From the NCBI RefSeq assembly GCF_046297595.1, contig NZ_JBKBHT010000001.1, positions 62,001 to 126,000 of the forward strand: DNA of 64,000 nucleotides, written 5' to 3'. Both the position numbers and the translations under genes were made by a program. Origin of the DNA: Ferrovibrio sp046297595. Its GTDB lineage: Bacteria; Pseudomonadota; Alphaproteobacteria; Ferrovibrionales; Ferrovibrionaceae. The notes under the pieces are model-generated. The model had not been told where the DNA came from, searched no databases, and saw only the letters and a list, made by a program, of their open reading frames with translations. This document shows, in pieces, positions 8,584 through 16,846 of this stretch (the first letter of the stretch is position 1; every line of letters begins with the position of its first letter).

Positions 8584-9990
8584 CTAGTAATTCAGCGCCT
8601 TGCCATACGCATCCAGCACCGATTCATGCATCATTTCCGACAGGGTTGGATGCGGGAAGATGGCATGCATCAGCTCGGCCTCGGTGGTCTCCAGGGTCTT
8701 GGCGATGCCGAAGCCCTGGATCATCTCGGTCACTTCGGCGCCGATCATATGCGCGCCGAGCAGCTCGCCGGTCTTGGCGTCGAACACGGTCTTGACCAGA
8801 CCTTCCGGCTCGCCCAGCGCAATGGCCTTGCCGTTGGCGAGGAAGGGATAGCGCCCCACCCGCACCTCATGCCCCTTCGCCTTGGCGGCCGCTTCGGTGA
8901 GGCCCACGCTGGCGATCTGCGGCGTGCAATAGGTGCAGCCGGGGATGTTGCTCACATTCAGCGGATGCACGTCCTTCACGCCGGCGATCTTCTCGACGCA
9001 GATCACGCCTTCATGGCCGGCCTTGTGCGCCAGCCAGGGCGGACCGGTCAGGTCACCGATGGCATAGATGCCGGGCTCTGCCGTGCGGCTGTATTCATCG
9101 ATCACCACATGGGTCTTCTCGACCTTCACCTTGGTGGTCTCCAGGCCGATATTCTCGACATTGCCGACGATGCCGACGGCCAGGATCACGCGCTCGACGG
9201 TGATCTGGCTTTCCTTGCCGGCCTTGTCCTTCAGCGTCGCCGTCACGCTGTCGGCGCCTTTCTTGAGCGCCGTAACGGTTGTGCCGGTGAAGATCTTCAT
9301 GCCCTGCTTCTCGAAGGCCTTCTTGGCCAGGCCGGAGATTTCCTCGTCTTCCACCGGCAGCACACGATCCATCACCTCAACGACCGTCACCTCGGCGCCG
9401 AGCGTGCGGTAGAAGCTGGCGAATTCGATGCCGATGGCGCCTGAGCCGATCACCAGCAATGATTTCGGCAGGGCCGGCGGCACCATGGCTTCCTTGTAGG
9501 TCCAGACCAGCTTGCCATCCGGCTCCAGGCCGGGCAGCGCGCGGGCGCGGGCACCGGTGGCAAGGATGATGTGCTTGGCGGTCAGGTCCGCGACCGGCTT
9601 GCCATCTTTGGTCACCTTGACCTTGCCGGCACCATTCAGCGTGCCATGGCCGTCGAACACCGTGACCTTGTTCTTTTTCATCAGGTGCTTCACGCCGCCG
9701 GAAAGCTGCGCCGCCACCTTGCGCGACCGTTCCACCACCTTGGCGGCATTGATCGTCACCTTGCCCTCGACCGTGAAACCGAAGGCCTCGGCATGCTTGA
9801 TGTTGGAATAGATCTCGGCCGAGCGCAGCAAGGCCTTGGTCGGGATGCAGCCCCAGTTCAGGCAGATGCCGCCCAGATGCTCGCGCTCGATGATCGCCGT
9901 CTTCATCCCAAGCTGGGAAGCGCGGATCGCCGTGGTGTAACCGCCCGGGCCGCTGCCGACCACGATCACATCGAAACTGGTGTCAGACAT
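8584..9990 (-). CDS. lpdA: Dihydrolipoamide dehydrogenase (E3)
   Basis: This flavoprotein reoxidises dihydrolipoyl groups of the pyruvate dehydrogenase complex and passes electrons to NAD+. It is 468 aa, with an FAD-binding GSGPGGYTTAIRASQLG, the redox disulfide GGICLNWGCIPTKALL, an NAD-binding GSGAIGIEFASFYRTLGAEV, the central FAD motif YAIGDLTG and the C-terminal catalytic FPHPTLSE with the His-Glu pair. There is no N-terminal lipoyl domain. It lies 11 bases after an SDR gene that interrupts the usual pdhC-lpd adjacency. Confidence 0.96.
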   Translation of the reverse strand: MSDTSFDVIVVGSGPGGYTTAIRASQLGMKTAIIEREHLGGICLNWGCIPTKALLRSAEIYSNIKHAEAFGFTVEGKVTINAAKVVERSRKVAAQLSGGVKHLMKKNKVTVFDGHGTLNGAGKVKVTKDGKPVADLTAKHIILATGARARALPGLEPDGKLVWTYKEAMVPPALPKSLLVIGSGAIGIEFASFYRTLGAEVTVVEVMDRVLPVEDEEISGLAKKAFEKQGMKIFTGTTVTALKKGADSVTATLKDKAGKESQITVERVILAVGIVGNVENIGLETTKVKVEKTHVVIDEYSRTAEPGIYAIGDLTGPPWLAHKAGHEGVICVEKIAGVKDVHPLNVSNIPGCTYCTPQIASVGLTEAAAKAKGHEVRVGRYPFLANGKAIALGEPEGLVKTVFDAKTGELLGAHMIGAEVTEMIQGFGIAKTLETTEAELMHAIFPHPTLSEMMHESVLDAYGKALNY

Positions 9991-10001
9991 GGTGGCTCTC
10001 C

Positions 10002-10703
10002 TCAGACAGAGCGGGTAATGCCGCCGTCGACGCGGATATTCTGGCCGGTGATGTAGCTCGCCTGTTCCGATAGCAGGAAGGCGACCGTGTCGGCGATCTC
10101 GCGCACCGTGCCGTAACGCTTCATCGGAATACGCGCCACGCGCTGTTCCTTGGCCGGCAGGCTGTCGATGAAGCCGGGCAGCACGTTGTTCATGCGGATG
10201 CCCTGTGCGGCATACTGGTCGGCATAGACTTTCGAGAAAGCCGCCACCGCCGCGCGCACCGGCCCGGAAATCGGAAAATCGGCCTCGGGCTCGAAAGTGG
10301 CATAGGTGAGCAGGTTCACGAAGGCGCCCTTGCCCTGTTTGAGCATCACCGGCGTCACCAGTCGCACCATGCGGATCACCGCCAGATGCACCAGCTCGAA
10401 ACCGGTGAGCCAGGCGGCATCGTCCAGATCCAGCAGCGCGCCCTTGGGCGGATGCCCGGTGTTGTTCACCACCGCGTCGATGCGGCCGTACTTATCCAGC
10501 GTCAGGTCGACCAACGCCTTGATATCTTCGGCCTTGGCATTCGAACCGTTGACGCCGACACCACCCAGGCTCTCGGCCAGCGTCTTGGCCGCGCCGGACG
10601 GCGACATGGCCGCCACGCGATAGCCGTCGGCGGCGAGCTTCTTCAGGATGCCCGCGCCCATGCCCTTACCGGCGCCGGTGACGATAGCGACCTTCTCCGT
10701 CAT
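10002..10703 (-). CDS. SDR-fold protein within the PDH operon, catalytic Tyr/Lys not apparent
   Basis: This 233-aa Rossmann-fold protein has an NAD(P)-binding TGAGKGMGAGI near the N-terminus and a VVNNTGHPPKG stretch in place of the usual NNAG. It also has the C-terminal TGQNIRVDGGIT of short-chain dehydrogenases. At the active-site helix, where most family members show YxxxK, it reads DFPISGPVRAAVAAFSK, so neither Tyr nor Lys is in place. The gene is only 10-11 bases from pdhC and lpdA, so it is probably co-transcribed with PDH. It may be a divergent reductase or a nucleotide-sensing pseudoenzyme; no substrate can be assigned. Confidence 0.85.
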   Translation of the reverse strand: MTEKVAIVTGAGKGMGAGILKKLAADGYRVAAMSPSGAAKTLAESLGGVGVNGSNAKAEDIKALVDLTLDKYGRIDAVVNNTGHPPKGALLDLDDAAWLTGFELVHLAVIRMVRLVTPVMLKQGKGAFVNLLTYATFEPEADFPISGPVRAAVAAFSKVYADQYAAQGIRMNNVLPGFIDSLPAKEQRVARIPMKRYGTVREIADTVAFLLSEQASYITGQNIRVDGGITRSV

Positions 10704-10713
10704 TGCCGTCGCC

Positions 10714-11988
10714 TCACAGCAGCATGGTCAGCGGGTCGTCGATGAAGCCCTTGAAGGCCTGCAGGAACTGCGCGCCCACCGCGCCATCCACCGCGCGGTG
10801 ATCGACCGACAGCGTGCAGGTCATGATCGTGGCCGGCACGATCTGGCCGTTTTTCACCACCGGACGCTGCTCGCCCATGCCGATGGCGAGGATGCAGCCC
10901 TGCGGTGGATTGATCACCGCTTCGAACTGCTTCACGCCGAACATGCCGAGATTGGAGATCGAGAAGGTGCCGCCCTGGTATTCGTCAGGCTTGAGCTTGC
11001 CATCCCTTGCCCGCGCCGCGAGATCCTTCATCTCGCCGGCAATCTGGGTCAGGCCCTTGGCTTCAGCCTGCTTGATGATCGGCGTGATCAGGCCGTTCGG
11101 CGTGGCCACCGCCACCGAAATATCGGCATGCTCGTAATACATCATGCCGCTGTCATCATAGCTGGCATTGGCCTCGGGCACTTTCTTCAGCGCCAGCGCC
11201 ACCGCGCGGATGACAAAATCGTTCACGCTGATCTTGGTATCTGTCTTGTCGTTGAGCCGCTTGCGCAGACTCAGCAGCTCGTCGATCTCGGTGTCGATGG
11301 TGAGATAGAAATGCGGCACCGTCTGCTTGGACTCGGTCAGGCGGCGCGCGATGGTCTTGCGCATGCCTGAAAGCGGCTCGAGCCGGTAGGGCATCTTGAG
11401 CAGGTCGGCGAGCTGACGTGCACCCGGGCCGGATGCGACCGGCGCGGCCGCTGCCTTCGCGGCTGGGGCGGCGGCGCCTTTCGGTGCTTTCTCCACATCG
11501 GCCTTCACGATGCGGCCATGCGGGCCGCTGCCCGTCACGGCTTTCAGGTCGATATTGTTCTGCTGGGCAATGCGGCGCGCCAGCGGCGAAGCGAAGACGC
11601 GGTCGCCGCTTTTCGCAGCGGGCGCCGCGGCAGGCGCTGGTGCAGCCGCCGGCTTGGCCGGTGCTGTCGGCACGGCAGGCGCGGCGGCAGCCGGCTTGGC
11701 GGCAGGCTGGGCTGCCGGAGCCGCCTTCACGTCGGAAGCGCTTTCACCCTCTTCCAGCAGCACGGCAATCGGCGTGTTCACGGCAACGCCCTCGGTGCCC
11801 TCGGGCACCAGGATCTTGCCGATCTTGCCTTCATCCACGGCCTCGAATTCCATCGTGGCCTTGTCGGTCTCGATCTCAGCCATGATGTCGCCGGCCTTGA
11901 CCGTGTCGCCTTCCTTGACCAGCCACTTGCCCAGCTTGCCCTCGGTCATGGTGGGCGACAGGGCGGGCATCAGGATTTCTATCGGCAT
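10714..11988 (-). CDS. pdhC: Pyruvate dehydrogenase E2, dihydrolipoamide acetyltransferase
   Basis: This is the core subunit of the PDH complex and transfers acetyl groups from lipoyl arms to CoA. The start chosen is the ATG at 11988, behind a GGGAGG ribosome site; the frame extends further but would overlap pdhB. The 424 residues comprise one lipoyl domain (about 1-80, lipoylated Lys in EIETDKATMEFE), an Ala/Pro-rich linker (about 85-130), a peripheral subunit-binding domain (FASPLARRIAQQNNID) and the catalytic domain ending with the SVDHRAVDGAVGAQFL motif. Its lipoyl domain is almost identical to the one on pdhB. Confidence 0.96.
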   Translation of the reverse strand: MPIEILMPALSPTMTEGKLGKWLVKEGDTVKAGDIMAEIETDKATMEFEAVDEGKIGKILVPEGTEGVAVNTPIAVLLEEGESASDVKAAPAAQPAAKPAAAAPAVPTAPAKPAAAPAPAAAPAAKSGDRVFASPLARRIAQQNNIDLKAVTGSGPHGRIVKADVEKAPKGAAAPAAKAAAAPVASGPGARQLADLLKMPYRLEPLSGMRKTIARRLTESKQTVPHFYLTIDTEIDELLSLRKRLNDKTDTKISVNDFVIRAVALALKKVPEANASYDDSGMMYYEHADISVAVATPNGLITPIIKQAEAKGLTQIAGEMKDLAARARDGKLKPDEYQGGTFSISNLGMFGVKQFEAVINPPQGCILAIGMGEQRPVVKNGQIVPATIMTCTLSVDHRAVDGAVGAQFLQAFKGFIDDPLTMLL

Positions 11989-12002
11989 GATGCGCCTCCC
12001 GT

Positions 12003-13394
12003 TCAGCGGTAACAGACGGCCTTGGCCGCCTGCACGATCTCGTCCACCGTCACCAGCGCCAGCTTTTCCAGGTTGGCGGCATAGGGCATCGGCACGTCCT
12101 TGCCGGTAACGCGGGTGACCGGTGCGTCGAGATAGTCGAAGGCGGCTTCCATGATCGCCGCCGAGATTTCGGCGCCGACACCCGATTGCGGGAAGCCTTC
12201 TTCCACGGTGACCAGGCGGTTGGTCTTCTGCACCGACTTCACGATGGTTTCCTTGTCCATCGGGCGGATGGTGCGCAAATCGATCACCTCGGCCTCGATG
12301 CCTTCGGCGGCCAGCTTCTCGGCGGCAGCCAGCGCATGGCCGACGGCAATCGAATAGCCCACCAGCGTCACGTCCTTGCCCTCGCGGGCGATGCGCGCCT
12401 TGCCGATCGGCACGACGTAATCGTCCAGCTTCGGCACCTCGAAGCTGCGGCCGTAAAGGATTTCGTTTTCCAGGAACACGACCGGATTCGGGTCGCGGAT
12501 GGCGGCCTTGATCAGGCCCTTGAAGTCGGCCGCCGAATACGGCGCCACAACCTTCAGGCCCGGGATATGCGAATACCAGGCGGCATAGCACTGGCTGTGC
12601 TGCGCGGCGACGCGGGCGGCGGCGCCGTTCGGGCCGCGGAACACGATGGGGCAGCCCATCTGGCCGCCGGACATATACAATGTCTTGGCTGCCGAGTTGA
12701 CGATCTGGTCGATGGCCTGCATCGAGAAATTGAAGGTCATGAACTCGACGATGGGCCGCAGGCCGCCGAAGGCGGCGCCAACGCCCAGGCCGGCGAAACC
12801 CTGCTCGGTGATCGGCGTATCGATCACGCGGTCGGGCCCGAATTCATCCAGCATGCCCTGGCTGATCTTGTAGGCACCCTGGTACTGCGCCACTTCCTCG
12901 CCCATCAGGAACACGCGCGGATCGCGGCGCATCTCTTCCGACATGCCCTCGCGGATCGCCTCGCGCACCGTCATGGTGACGAATTCGGTGCCGGCTGGAA
13001 TGGCCGGATCCTTCAACTCCGGCGCCGGTGTCTTTGCCGCGGCGACGGCGGATTCCTTCGCCGATGTCTCCTCAGGCTGTTTCTTTTCGCCGGCCGGCTG
13101 TTTCGCCGCCGTCGCAGGCGCCGACTGCGCGGGTGTAGCGCCCGCCTTTTCGTCTTCGCCACGCAGCTTGGCAATCGGCGTGTTCACCGCAACGCCTTCG
13201 GTGCCTTCCGGCACCAGAATCTTTTCGATCACGCCTTCATCGACCGCCTCGAATTCCATCGTGGCCTTGTCGGTCTCGATCTCGGCCATGATGTCGCCGG
13301 CTTTCACGGTGTCGCCTTCACGCACGAACCATTTGGCCAGCTTGCCTTCCGTCATGGTCGGCGACAGGGCGGGCATCAGAATCTCGATGGACAT
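12003..13394 (-). CDS. pdhB: Pyruvate dehydrogenase E1 beta subunit with N-terminal lipoyl domain
   Basis: With PdhA this forms the thiamine-diphosphate E1 component that decarboxylates pyruvate. The first 80 residues or so are a lipoyl domain (MPALSPTMTEGKLAKWFV, lipoyl Lys in ETDKATMEFE). A Lys/Ala/Pro-rich linker follows to about residue 140, then the E1 beta body (FLMGEEVAQYQGAYKIS, DTPITEQGFAGLGVGAA, VEEGFPQSGVG). A lipoyl-E1 beta fusion is well known in alphaproteobacteria. The ATG at 13394 has GGGAGG eight bases upstream; an in-frame TTG six bases earlier is less likely. It lies 14 bases before pdhC. Confidence 0.96.
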   Translation of the reverse strand: MSIEILMPALSPTMTEGKLAKWFVREGDTVKAGDIMAEIETDKATMEFEAVDEGVIEKILVPEGTEGVAVNTPIAKLRGEDEKAGATPAQSAPATAAKQPAGEKKQPEETSAKESAVAAAKTPAPELKDPAIPAGTEFVTMTVREAIREGMSEEMRRDPRVFLMGEEVAQYQGAYKISQGMLDEFGPDRVIDTPITEQGFAGLGVGAAFGGLRPIVEFMTFNFSMQAIDQIVNSAAKTLYMSGGQMGCPIVFRGPNGAAARVAAQHSQCYAAWYSHIPGLKVVAPYSAADFKGLIKAAIRDPNPVVFLENEILYGRSFEVPKLDDYVVPIGKARIAREGKDVTLVGYSIAVGHALAAAEKLAAEGIEAEVIDLRTIRPMDKETIVKSVQKTNRLVTVEEGFPQSGVGAEISAAIMEAAFDYLDAPVTRVTGKDVPMPYAANLEKLALVTVDEIVQAAKAVCYR

Positions 13395-13415
13395 CTTCAA
13401 ATCCTCCCGACCCGC

Positions 13416-14432
13416 TCAGGCTTCCACATACACATCGGTCCAGAGTTCCGACGGATCGGGCTCCGGGCTTTCCTGTGCGAAGTCAGCGGCCTTCTGGACG
13501 ATGTCCTTCACTTCCTTGTCGATGGCCTTCAGCGCATCTTCATCGGCCAGCTTGTTGCCCAGTAGCATGCTGCGCACCTGATCGATCGGATCATGCTCCG
13601 AGCGCATCTTGCTGACCTCGTCTTTGGAGCGGTATTTCTGCGGATCGGACATCGAATGGCCGCGATAGCGGTAGGTCATCATTTCAAGAATGATCGGGCC
13701 CTTGCCGGCGCGGCAATGGGCCACGGCTTCCTCGCCGGCCTCCTTCACCGCCAGCACGTTCATGCCATCGACCTGGCGGCCGGGCAGACCGAAGCTTTCG
13801 CCACGCTTGTACAAGGCCGGCTGCGCCGAGGACCGCGTGATCGCGGTACCCATGGCATACTGGTTGTTCTCGATCACGTAGATGACCGGCAGTTTCCACA
13901 ACTCGGCCATATTGAAGCTCTCGTAGACCTGGCCCTGGTTGGCCGAGCCGTCGCCGAAATAGCAGAAGGTGACATTGTCGGTCTTGTTGTACTTCTGGGC
14001 GAAGGCCAGGCCGGTGCCCAGCGGCACCTGCGCGCCGACGATGCCGTGGCCGCCGTAGAAATGCTTCTCGCGGCTGAACATGTGCATCGAGCCGCCCTTG
14101 CCCTTGGAATAGCCGCCGATGCGCCCGGTCAGTTCGGCCATCACGCCGCCGGCATCCATGCCGGTGGCCAGCATGTGGCCGTGGTCGCGGTAAGAGGTGA
14201 TGACGGCATCGCCCAGCTTGGCGCAGGCCTGCAGGCCGACCACGACGGCTTCCTGGCCGATATAGAGGTGGCAGAAACCACCGATCAGGCCCATGCCGTA
14301 TAGCTGGCCGGCCTTCTCCTCGAAGCGGCGGATCAGCAGCATGTCGCGGTAATAGCGGAGCATCTCGTCGGCGGGCGGCAGTTTCGCCTTCTTGCCCGCG
14401 GCGGATTCACCCGCCTTGCCCGGTTTCGCCAT
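13416..14432 (-). CDS. pdhA: Pyruvate dehydrogenase E1 alpha subunit
   Basis: This is the thiamine-diphosphate-binding half of E1. At 338 aa it contains RRFEEKAGQLYGMG, GGFCHLYIGQEAVVVG, HGHMLATGMD, GGSMHMFSREKHFYGGHGIV and the cofactor motif GDGSANQGQVYESFNMA with VIYVIENNQYAMGT. The regulatory-loop region YRYRGHSMSDP is also present. The first ~20 residues are Lys/Ala-rich. It is the first gene of the PDH run; the 152-bp region before it is AT-rich and carries symmetrical elements (14502-14554). A GGGAGG ribosome site precedes the ATG. Confidence 0.96.
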   Translation of the reverse strand: MAKPGKAGESAAGKKAKLPPADEMLRYYRDMLLIRRFEEKAGQLYGMGLIGGFCHLYIGQEAVVVGLQACAKLGDAVITSYRDHGHMLATGMDAGGVMAELTGRIGGYSKGKGGSMHMFSREKHFYGGHGIVGAQVPLGTGLAFAQKYNKTDNVTFCYFGDGSANQGQVYESFNMAELWKLPVIYVIENNQYAMGTAITRSSAQPALYKRGESFGLPGRQVDGMNVLAVKEAGEEAVAHCRAGKGPIILEMMTYRYRGHSMSDPQKYRSKDEVSKMRSEHDPIDQVRSMLLGNKLADEDALKAIDKEVKDIVQKAADFAQESPEPDPSELWTDVYVEA

Positions 14433-14501
14433 GGTTTTCCTCCCGACTTCCCTTACGGCATTGCCTGATCAATACCACCGATGGAAGGGGAAGATGGAGG
14501 C

Positions 14502-14554
14502 TAACTTTAGTTAAAACAATGGTTTTTCGATAATTAACTTGATTTCAGTTAATT
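14502..14554. promoter_or_regulatory. Two AACT/AGTT inverted repeats before pdhA (candidate operators)
   Basis: An 8-bp perfect inverted repeat, AATTAACT at 14532-14539 and AGTTAATT at 14547-14554, is separated by seven bases. A second smaller palindrome, TAACT-TT-AGTTA, lies at 14502-14513. Both fall in the AT-rich gap between ftsB and pdhA, about 70-120 bases before the pdhA ATG, a plausible place for a regulator of the PDH operon. The protein that binds is unknown. They could instead be ordinary AT-rich promoter sequence. Confidence 0.35.
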
Positions 14555-14584
14555 CAGGTAATTCCGTTTCCCGGAACCCCGGCT

Positions 14585-14896
14585 TCAGCGTCCGAGAATT
14601 ACCAGATCGCCCGGCCGGACCAGCCCGAGCACCCGGCGCGCCTGCTCGTCCAGCATGTCGGCATCCAGTCCGTCGGCCGACAGCAGCGCGACCCGGGCCT
14701 CCAGCGTCCGCCGTTCGGCCGTCACCTCGGCCAGGGCGGCCTGGGTATCCTGGATCTGCAAGGTCAGCCGGGTATAGGCATTGATGCCGTGTTCGCCTTC
14801 CATGGCATGATAGGCGAAATAGCCGATGGCGGCGAAACAGATCACCGGAATGATGGCTGCCAGGGAGTGACGGCGGATTTCGTATAGGGCACTCAT
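14585..14896 (-). CDS. ftsB: Septum formation initiator FtsB/DivIC family protein
   Basis: This 103-aa bitopic membrane protein is expected in the FtsQ-FtsL-FtsB divisome subcomplex. A short basic cytoplasmic N-terminus (YEIRRHS) precedes one membrane segment (about 12-30, AAIIPVICFAAIGYFAYHAM). A coiled-coil region follows (about 40-75, TLQIQDTQAALAEVTAERRT), then the conserved tail with MLDEQARRVLGLVRPGD. It lies between enolase-side genes and the PDH operon, as in many alphaproteobacteria. Its own transcription unit probably ends before the pdhA promoter. Confidence 0.9.
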   Translation of the reverse strand: MSALYEIRRHSLAAIIPVICFAAIGYFAYHAMEGEHGINAYTRLTLQIQDTQAALAEVTAERRTLEARVALLSADGLDADMLDEQARRVLGLVRPGDLVILGR

Positions 14897-15051
14897 GCGA
14901 TTCGCAGCGAATCACATCCGAGTCGCGGGGTCAACGCGTTTCCGAGTCGCGCGCCCGATTCTCGCCAAGGAGTCAAAGAATTAGATGAAATTTCGGCATT
15001 CCGGCCGCAACTGCCCTTTCCTTGCCCCAACCCCGCCCTTATCTTCAGGCC

Positions 15052-15663
15052 ATGCGCAAATCCCGTGTCATCCGCTTAGCCCTGCTTGGAACCGTCGGCC
15101 TGGTCGGCCTCACCGCCTGCGAGGAGAACGACCCGCTGGCCGGGCATGACGTGCTACGCGACCAGAAGGAATGCGCCTCGCGGCCCGATCCCGATGGCTG
15201 CCGCATCGCCCTGGCCGATGCCCGGGCCCAGCACGTGCAGACCGCGCCCCGCTTCACCAGTCGCGAGGATTGCGAGACCCAGTTCGGCCTCGGAAATTGC
15301 GGCACACCCCAGCAGATCCTGAGCGCCAACGACGAATTCTCCACGGCGCAGCCAGCACCCCAAACTGCACCACTGACCGGCGAGCAGGCCCAGCAGCAGC
15401 AGGCCCAGTCTTCTGGCGGCATCTTCATGCCCATGCTGATGGGCTACATGATCGGCCGCAGCCTGTCCGGCCCAAGCCCCTGGGCCAACCGCGGCGCGGC
15501 CCAGCCGCTCTACCGCGATCCGGGCAACACGGCCTATACCGGCAACCGGCCGCTGGGCCAGCTCAGCGCCAACCGGTTTCCCGATGCGCCCAAGGCCGCG
15601 CCCGGCTATGTCAGCCGCGGCGGCTTCGGGCGCACCGGCAGCAGCTATTCCGCTGCCAGCTAG
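15052..15663 (+). CDS. DUF1190 (YgiB/YjfM family) lipoprotein
   Basis: This 203-aa exported protein has the N-terminus MRKSRVIRLALLGTVGLVGL followed by the lipobox LTAC, so it should be lipid-anchored. The mature part has four more Cys in the DUF1190 pattern (QKECASRPDPDGCRIAL, SREDCETQFGLGNCG), then a Gln/Ala-rich linker. A GGIFMPMLMGYMIGRSL stretch and a Gly/Ser/Arg-rich tail follow. An earlier TTG at 15022 is rejected because it would spoil the signal peptide. It begins a three-gene rightward cluster with an ATP-grasp enzyme and a DUF350 protein. The molecular role of the family is unknown. Confidence 0.85.
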   Translation: MRKSRVIRLALLGTVGLVGLTACEENDPLAGHDVLRDQKECASRPDPDGCRIALADARAQHVQTAPRFTSREDCETQFGLGNCGTPQQILSANDEFSTAQPAPQTAPLTGEQAQQQQAQSSGGIFMPMLMGYMIGRSLSGPSPWANRGAAQPLYRDPGNTAYTGNRPLGQLSANRFPDAPKAAPGYVSRGGFGRTGSSYSAAS

Positions 15664-15678
15664 CAAGGTTTTCAAAAC

Positions 15679-16809
15679 ATGGAACGCCTAGCCGTCGAGC
15701 CCCGCCCCGACTGGCGCGAGCGTGCCGAGAAGATCGGTTTCGCCTTTCACACCATCAACGGCGAACCCTATTGGTGCGAGGACGCCGCCTACAGCTTCAC
15801 GCCGGCCCAGATCGACGAACTGGACGATGCGGCCCAGCGACTGGAGGACATGTGCCTCGAACTGGTCGATGGAATCATCCAGCGCGGCGATTACGCGGCC
15901 TTCCACCTGCCCGACAATGCGGTCGCCCTGATCGAACAATCCTGGCAGCGCCAGGACAAGAACCTCTACGGCCGCTTCGACCTGGCCTGGAACGGCAGCG
16001 GCGCGCCGAAGCTGCTCGAATACAATGCCGACACCCCGACCGCACTCTATGAAGCCAGCGTGGTGCAGTGGGAATGGCTCGACAGCTTCTGCAATCACTG
16101 CGACCAGTTCAACGGCATCCACGAGACGCTGATCGAGGCGTGGAAGCATTTTGGCCTCTGGGGCCATCGCGTGCATTTCACCTGCGTGCGCGACCATGAG
16201 GAGGATTTCGGCACGGCCGAATACCTGCGCGATACCGCCGTGCAGGCCGGGTTGGATACCGACCGCCTCTACATCGACGAGATCGGCTGGAACGGCAAAC
16301 GCTTCGTCGACCTCGCGGCCAAGCCGATCACCGTGCTGTTCAAGCTCTATCCCTGGGAATGGCTGCTGCGGGAGGATTTCGCGGCCAACATCCAGCCCTC
16401 CGGCATCCGCATGATCGAGCCGGCCTGGAAGATGCTGCTCTCCACCAAGGCGATCCTGCCGCTGCTGTGGGACAAATGGCCCGATCACGAAAACCTGCTG
16501 CCGGCCAGTTTCGACCGCGCCGCCATCAGGGGGCCCTGCATGGCCAAGCCCTTCTGGGGCCGCGAAGGCGCAGGCATCAGCCACCTGTCGGAAACCGGCT
16601 CAACGCTCGACAGCGTGCCGGCGCAGGGCGATCCCTCACCCGAATTGCAGATTTACCAGCAGGCCATCGAGATGCCCTGCTTCGACGGCTTCTATCCCGT
16701 GCTGGGCGTATGGGTGATCGCATCCCGCGCCTGCGGTTTGGGCATTCGTGAGGATCGCAGCCCGATCACCCGCAATACCAGCCGCTTCGTGCCGCACCTG
16801 TTCGAATGA
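15679..16809 (+). CDS. Glutathionylspermidine synthase-like ATP-grasp protein (YgiC/YjfC family)
   Basis: This 376-aa enzyme belongs to the GSP_synth C-terminal ATP-grasp family, which joins a carboxylate to an amine using ATP. Visible blocks are FAFHTINGEPYWCEDAAYSF, FDLAWNGSGAPKLLEYNADT, a TPTALYEASVVQWEW stretch, LFKLYPWEWLLRED, MAKPFWGREGAGISHL (ATP-binding loop) and YPVLGVWVIASRACGLGIRE. It lacks the amidase domain of E. coli Gss. Substrates of stand-alone YgiC-type proteins are not established, so true glutathionylspermidine synthesis is only a possibility. It follows the DUF1190 lipoprotein by 15 bases, as ygiB-ygiC do in E. coli. Confidence 0.88.
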   Translation: MERLAVEPRPDWRERAEKIGFAFHTINGEPYWCEDAAYSFTPAQIDELDDAAQRLEDMCLELVDGIIQRGDYAAFHLPDNAVALIEQSWQRQDKNLYGRFDLAWNGSGAPKLLEYNADTPTALYEASVVQWEWLDSFCNHCDQFNGIHETLIEAWKHFGLWGHRVHFTCVRDHEEDFGTAEYLRDTAVQAGLDTDRLYIDEIGWNGKRFVDLAAKPITVLFKLYPWEWLLREDFAANIQPSGIRMIEPAWKMLLSTKAILPLLWDKWPDHENLLPASFDRAAIRGPCMAKPFWGREGAGISHLSETGSTLDSVPAQGDPSPELQIYQQAIEMPCFDGFYPVLGVWVIASRACGLGIREDRSPITRNTSRFVPHLFE

Positions 16810-16846
16810 AATTGCGCAACGATCAAAAAGGATTCTGGGGATACCG

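Noticed and set aside
11989..12591. Upstream extension of the pdhC frame into pdhB
   Set aside because: It is antiphase to the pdhB coding sequence. A ribosome site and the lipoyl-domain start at 11988 mark the real beginning.
14511..14915. 134-codon minus-strand frame overlapping ftsB
   Set aside because: It is out of frame with ftsB, whose membrane segment and coiled coil are typical; the shadow has no domain.
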